DNA from: Elusimicrobiota bacterium | GTDB taxonomy: Bacteria; CG03; SLGR01; JAGXOG01 | DNA: 8,031 nt | NCBI GenBank assembly: GCA_027858455.1 | Contig: JAQICQ010000211.1 | Coordinates: forward strand, 1-8,031 | Direction of reading: 5' to 3' | Shown: piece by piece, positions 5,366 through 8,031 of the stretch | How positions within the stretch are numbered: the first letter of the stretch is position 1 | Layout: every line of letters starts with the position of its first letter | Program-made: the position numbers and the translations under genes | Notes under the pieces: model-generated | The model's input: the letters and a program-made list of their open reading frames with translations, nothing else | Told to the model about the DNA's origin: nothing | The model's database searches: none

Positions 5366-5394
5366 ATTATAACAACAAAATCTTTTAACTTCAA
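5366..5394 (-). promoter_or_regulatory. Strong sigma-70-type promoter ahead of ykgJ-mntA-hepT
   Basis: On the minus strand TTGAAG (5394-5389), a 17-base spacer and a perfect TATAAT (5371-5366). Transcription would start near 5359, about 130 nt before the ykgJ ATG, with a GGAG at about 5339-5342 and the small frame 5211-5306 in the leader. It lies just downstream of the flavodoxin gene, making ykgJ onward a separate transcription unit. Confidence 0.6.
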
Positions 5395-5415
5395 TTTAAA
5401 ATAAACATAAACAAA

Positions 5416-5430
5416 AATACTTGATTTTAA
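5416..5430 (+). repeat. 15-bp direct repeat, copy 1
   Basis: AATACTTGATTTTAA occurs here, just past the flavodoxin stop, and again exactly at 6290-6304 upstream of the nitronate monooxygenase gene. The identity does not extend beyond 15 bases. In AT-rich DNA this may be chance. Confidence 0.5.
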
Positions 5431-5434
5431 TGAG

Positions 5435-5920
5435 TCATCGGAGTTTTTCAGAAAGTTCGGCAACTCTTTTTCCGAGAGCCCTGCACTGTTTTATAACTCT
5501 ACTGTCAGGCTTGCCTATGCTTACAGGCCCGTAATGGTCGCCGGCCGAGGTGCCTTTAATAACCATACCGTGTATCAAGAACGCCTCAATTATTGCAAGT
5601 ATCGTCGTTTCGTTTCCGCCGCCGACATTACCGGCAGAAGCAAACGCTCCGCCTACCTTACCGTCCAGTTTTCCGTGGTGCTTAACCGACCTGTCAAGCA
5701 ACGCCTTAATTTGCGCGGAAGGAAGTCCGTAATATGTCGGCGAACCTATAATAATTCCGTCAGAATTAAGCATGTCTTCGAGAATCTCTTCGGAAAAATC
5801 GTCTTTTACTTCTTTAAGTTCAACCTCCGCCCCGGCTCGGCCGGCTCCTTCACTTACCTCTTCTGCCATCTTTTTAGTATTTCCGGTCCTTGAATAATAA
5901 ACAATTAATACCTTTGTCAT
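5435..5920 (-). CDS. WrbA/flavodoxin-like NAD(P)H-dependent FMN protein
   Basis: The 161-residue product has a flavodoxin fold. The FMN phosphate loop is S10-RTGNT at the end of strand 1 (VLIVYYSRTGNTKKMA). Residues 59-65, GSPTYYG, plus LPSAQIKALLDRS form the second flavin loop, and ASAGNVGGGNETT with GMVIKGTSAGDHYGPV forms the third. These are typical of WrbA/NAD(P)H:quinone oxidoreductase-like flavodoxins rather than electron-carrier flavodoxins, although the length is between the two. It likely performs cytoplasmic FMN-dependent reduction of quinones or similar acceptors; the true substrate is unknown. The ATG has a very strong ribosome binding site (GGAGG, about 7 nt upstream) and its own promoter. 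It is divergent from the nitronate monooxygenase gene across a 414-base spacer, and its 3' neighbour has a separate promoter, so it is probably monocistronic. Confidence 0.92.
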   Translation of the reverse strand: MTKVLIVYYSRTGNTKKMAEEVSEGAGRAGAEVELKEVKDDFSEEILEDMLNSDGIIIGSPTYYGLPSAQIKALLDRSVKHHGKLDGKVGGAFASAGNVGGGNETTILAIIEAFLIHGMVIKGTSAGDHYGPVSIGKPDSRVIKQCRALGKRVAELSEKLR

Positions 5921-5954
5921 TGAGCCTCCTTCTTAACTACATATCTTAATTTCT

Positions 5955-5982
5955 ATTGTAATATAATTAATTACTCTTTCAA
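5955..5982 (-). promoter_or_regulatory. Promoter of the flavodoxin-like gene
   Basis: TTGAAA (5982-5977), 16-base spacer, TACAAT (5960-5955); both boxes match five of six consensus positions. The start would be near 5948, leaving a short leader with the strong GGAGG site. An imperfect inverted repeat with GTAAT/ATTAC ends (5958-5974) fills the spacer and could be an operator. Confidence 0.55.
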
Positions 5983-6020
5983 ACTATTTTACATCTTTTT
6001 TGTTTAGATTTTTAAATGAG

Positions 6021-6225
6021 TCAAGAGGGCCTTCCCCTGGCAGTTTCGGTGAATTCATCTAATATCAAACCATTATATTTTCCCGGATTTACGATATCAT
6101 TTATCTGTTTTCTCTGTAATCTTCGTTTTTTATTTTATTGTTAATCTCACCTGCCTCTTCTTAATAGAAACTATCTTTACCCTTCTGTCAGAAAATTCTA
6201 CCCCTCCTTTGCCGCAGGCGCGCAT
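6021..6225 (-). pseudogene. Decayed gene in the 414-base spacer (two fragments in different frames)
   Basis: The spacer between the divergent flavodoxin and nitronate monooxygenase genes holds two adjoining minus-strand frames with protein-like composition. The first, 6130-6225, starts at ATG 6223-6225 and has 31 codons, including VEFSDRRVKIVSIKKRQVRL. The second, 6021-6134, has 37 codons with no start, including INDIVNPGKYNGLILDEF. They meet at an A-rich run near 6126-6137, where one slipped base could join them. I read this as one broken gene or fused remnants. The first piece aligns without gaps to my memory of the CsrA core (VxVVSIKxxQVRLGI), but the second does not resemble CsrA. Apart from this and the promoters at both ends, nothing else is seen in the spacer. 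Confidence 0.3.
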
Positions 6226-6263
6226 AAGTAAAAAACTGCGATTTTATTAACATCACTTGTAAA

Positions 6264-6292
6264 TTTATTCAAATTTATTAAAATAATATAAT
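6264..6292 (+). promoter_or_regulatory. Possible promoter of the nitronate monooxygenase-type gene
   Basis: A perfect TATAAT (6287-6292) is preceded after 17 bases by a poor -35 (TTTATT, 6264-6269). The start would be near 6299, with a leader of about 36 nt made almost only of A and T and with no Shine-Dalgarno. In such AT-rich DNA a -10 match is weak evidence. Confidence 0.35.
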
Positions 6293-6304
6293 ACTTGATT
6301 TTAA
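6290..6304 (+). repeat. 15-bp direct repeat, copy 2
   Basis: Exact second copy of AATACTTGATTTTAA (first at 5416-5430). This copy overlaps the end of the predicted -10 box. The two copies bracket the flavodoxin gene and most of the spacer with the decayed gene. Confidence 0.5.
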
Positions 6305-6334
6305 ATTATAATAATAATAACAATAAATAATAAA

Positions 6335-7429
6335 ATGAAAAACATTACTATAGATGATTTAACAATATCCGTTCCTGTAATACAGGGAGGAATGGGTGTC
6401 GGAGTGTCACTCTCCGGATTGGCCTCTGCGGTTGCCAACGAGGGGGGAGTCGGGGTGATATCCGCAACAGGCATAGGCATGAATGAAAAAGATTTCTATT
6501 CGGATTTTATGAAATCAAACAAAAGAATTCTCATCAAGGAGATAAAAAAAACCCGCGAAAAATCGTCAGGCATAATAGGAGTAAACCTCATGGTAGCTCT
6601 TACAGATTATGCCGAGCTTTTAGCCACTTCCTATAATGAAGGGGTGGATATGGTATTTGTCGGGGCCGGATTACCCCTTAAAATACCAAAGACCATCTCC
6701 GTAGAAGAAGTCAAAAAATCCCGTACTAAATTTGTTCCCATTGTCTCTTCCGGAAGAGCGGCCAATATAATTTTTAGATCATGGAAAAAAAGATATAATT
6801 ATGTTCCGGACGCAGTGGTAGTAGAAGGCCCCAGAGCCGGCGGCCATCTCGGTTTTAAAAAAGAAGAGATATCTTCACCGGATTATTCTCTTGAAAATAT
6901 TTTGCCCGAAGTTTTAAATATCATAGAAAAATACAGAGATGAATTTAAAAAAGACATACCAGTTATTGCCGCAGGGGGCATCTATGACGGAGCAGATATC
7001 TATAATATTATAAAAAAAGGAGCAAACGGGACTCAGATGGGAACCCGATTTGTAGCCACCGACGAATGCGACGCTTCAATAAAATTCAAAGAAGCATACA
7101 TAAAGGCAAAAAAAGAAGATATAGAAATAATAAAATCCCCAGTCGGACTTCCGGGAAGGGCAATAAAAAATGAATTTCTTGAAAAAGTTAACACCGGGGA
7201 AAGACAATATTTTAAATGTCCCTGCCAATGCCTGAAAACCTGTAATTTTAAATCCGCGTCATACTGTATCGCCCTGGCCCTGGTTAATGCCAAACAAGGC
7301 TCTTTAGATAAAGGCTTTGCCTTTGCCGGCGAGAATGTTGATAGGATAGACAAAATTATCTCCGTAAAAAATCTTTTTAAAAAACTCAAGGAAGAATATT
7401 CCCGGGCCGCCAAAGCTGACGGGAAATAA
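6335..7429 (+). CDS. Nitronate monooxygenase-family FMN enzyme with C-terminal Cys cluster
   Basis: The 364-residue protein is a TIM-barrel flavoenzyme of the nitronate monooxygenase (2-nitropropane dioxygenase)/FabK superfamily. Visible elements in order are PVIQGGMGVGVS (14-24), GVNLMVA (81-87), DAVVVEGPRAGGHLG (158-172) with the family's catalytic-position His at H170, PVIAAGGIYDG (208-218), and GANGTQMGTRFVATDEC (228-244), the FMN phosphate region. Residues 294-310 contain C-x-C-x-C-x3-C-x7-C, then a conserved-looking tail (GFAFAGENVDRIDKI). I remember this tail from clostridial members, where the protein could be a nitronate monooxygenase or an enoyl-ACP reductase-like enzyme. The FabK role cannot be excluded, and no fatty-acid genes adjoin to support it. 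The start ATG lacks a Shine-Dalgarno but MKNITIDDLTI is a normal N-terminus. It is transcribed alone. Confidence 0.92.
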   Translation: MKNITIDDLTISVPVIQGGMGVGVSLSGLASAVANEGGVGVISATGIGMNEKDFYSDFMKSNKRILIKEIKKTREKSSGIIGVNLMVALTDYAELLATSYNEGVDMVFVGAGLPLKIPKTISVEEVKKSRTKFVPIVSSGRAANIIFRSWKKRYNYVPDAVVVEGPRAGGHLGFKKEEISSPDYSLENILPEVLNIIEKYRDEFKKDIPVIAAGGIYDGADIYNIIKKGANGTQMGTRFVATDECDASIKFKEAYIKAKKEDIEIIKSPVGLPGRAIKNEFLEKVNTGERQYFKCPCQCLKTCNFKSASYCIALALVNAKQGSLDKGFAFAGENVDRIDKIISVKNLFKKLKEEYSRAAKADGK

Positions 7430-7440
7430 ATCAAAAACAA

Positions 7441-7554
7441 TCAGGGGGAATGTCGGCCCGGGGAATTTCGGCGGCTATACTCATAGATTAGTCCGGCCTT
7501 TTATTGCAGCCGTTTAAAAATCCGTTCTCCTGTTCTCTTCCTAACATAATTCAT
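7441..7554 (-). other. Stop-interrupted coding-like stretch between convergent genes
   Basis: On the minus strand one frame reads from ATG 7552-7554 through MNYVRKRTGERIFKRLQ, a TAA at 7501-7503, then in the same frame KAGLIYEYSRRNSPGRHSP to TGA 7441-7443. The plus strand also has a protein-like frame here (NVGPGNFGGYTHRLVRPF). The stretch is more GC-rich than its surroundings and faintly resembles the piece at 6021-6074. It is probably a fragment of a degenerate repeat or gene rather than a working gene. No terminator hairpin was found for either flanking gene. Confidence 0.25.
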
Positions 7555-7598
7555 TTAATACAAAATTGCTTCTTGATTACGGTAAAGACAACAAAAAA

Positions 7599-8018
7599 CT
7601 AACTTTTAGGAATAACCTTTGCTTTACCTTTTACCACTACTTTTCCGGCGGCATTTAAAACTCTGTATTTCAATATACAGATTTTTATTTTATCAATCTT
7701 TTTAATGACTTCCACTTCGGCGGTAAGTTCTTCGCCGACAAAAGCCGGATGGGTAAATTTAGCGTTCATCTCCCTTGCAACGGTCCCGAGCCCCGGCAGC
7801 TTCGTGCCTAACAGCCCGGATATTATTCCTGTAAGAAGCACGCCGTGGACTATAGTTTTTTTAAACTGTGATTTTGCCGCATATTCCTCATCAACATGTA
7901 TAGGATTATAATCTCCGGTAGCGTCGGCAAAAGCATCTACTTTATCCTTGTTGACAGTTACTTTAATTGTTTCTTTATCTCCGATATTTAATTCTTCAAA
8001 GGTCAAGCTTTTATGCAT
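7599..8018 (-). CDS. MaoC-like (R)-specific enoyl-CoA hydratase
   Basis: The 139-residue product is a single hot-dog-fold MaoC domain. The hydratase motif is complete: FADATGDYNPIHVDEEYA at 30-47, with catalytic D36 and H41 at the same five-residue spacing as Asp31/His36 of Aeromonas PhaJ. HGVLLTGIISGLLGTKLPG follows at the usual place and forms the central helix. It should hydrate trans-2-enoyl-CoA to (R)-3-hydroxyacyl-CoA, or act as a related thioester dehydratase in fatty-acid or short-chain acyl metabolism. No polyhydroxyalkanoate gene is visible, so phaJ is not assigned. The start has AAGGAG about 6-7 nt upstream at the right edge, and a TAA at 8029-8031 may be the stop of a preceding gene. 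It converges on the nitronate monooxygenase gene across 169 bases. Confidence 0.93.
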   Translation of the reverse strand: MHKSLTFEELNIGDKETIKVTVNKDKVDAFADATGDYNPIHVDEEYAAKSQFKKTIVHGVLLTGIISGLLGTKLPGLGTVAREMNAKFTHPAFVGEELTAEVEVIKKIDKIKICILKYRVLNAAGKVVVKGKAKVIPKS

Positions 8019-8031
8019 TTTTACTCCTTAA

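Noticed and set aside
5534..5893. Plus-strand frames opposite the flavodoxin gene (also 5550-5732)
   Set aside because: They lie wholly within a well-supported gene on the other strand; composition is that of an antisense shadow.
7033..7440. 135-codon minus-strand frame opposite the 3' half of the nitronate monooxygenase gene
   Set aside because: Antisense to strongly conserved coding sequence, with no ribosome binding site and no recognisable protein features.
1..8031. tRNA, rRNA, CRISPR array, transposase or integrase genes
   Set aside because: No cloverleaf-like or rRNA-like stretch, no regularly spaced repeats and no recombinase motifs were seen in any frame.

Overview
The window reads as a chromosomal stretch of an AT-rich, Gram-negative bacterium, probably an anaerobe. 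Gram-negative character is inferred from two signal-peptide proteins with outer-membrane beta-barrel character and a lipoprotein peptidyl-prolyl isomerase. An anaerobic lifestyle is suggested by the flavoproteins and by a nitronate monooxygenase-type protein with the C-terminal cysteine cluster I associate with clostridial relatives. The phylum cannot be fixed from the sequence. The mixture would fit an uncultured Omnitrophota-, Elusimicrobiota- or spirochaete-like lineage, but that is a guess.

Layout. Positions 1-1107 (minus) hold a TetR-type regulator with its own promoter and a palindromic candidate operator, translationally coupled (GTGA overlap) to a porin-like protein that runs off the left edge. 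Positions 1175-2192 (minus) hold a flavin-reductase-fold protein whose end overlaps a small outer-membrane barrel gene. At 2260-2299 two divergent promoters share one inverted repeat, one for that pair and one for nfo (endonuclease IV, plus strand), whose transcript should be almost leaderless. nfo ends tail to tail, with overlapping stop codons, against a minus-strand series: an unplaced small frame, a YkgJ-type CxxCxxCC protein, the MntA/HepT (nucleotidyltransferase/HEPN) toxin-antitoxin pair, a lipoprotein cyclophilin and a TM1112-like cupin. A strong promoter sits at 5366-5394, ahead of this series. Next come a WrbA/flavodoxin-like protein (minus) with its own promoter, a 414-base divergent spacer that looks like a decayed gene, the nitronate monooxygenase-type gene (plus), a short spacer with stop-interrupted reading frames, and a MaoC-type (R)-enoyl-CoA hydratase (minus).

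How the genes work together. Most are housekeeping or accessory genes that do not form one pathway. The clear functional units are the TetR/porin pair, which looks autoregulated, and the MntA/HepT module, in which the nucleotidyltransferase is expected to neutralise the HEPN RNase by modifying the tyrosine of its RX4HXY motif. The two spacers flanking the nitronate monooxygenase gene seem to contain diverged relatives of one sequence, and a 15-bp direct repeat brackets the flavodoxin gene and most of the spacer beside it. I found no convincing new multigene system. The points most worth a second look are the divergent promoter pair with a shared inverted repeat, the small frame ahead of ykgJ and the decayed spacer genes.
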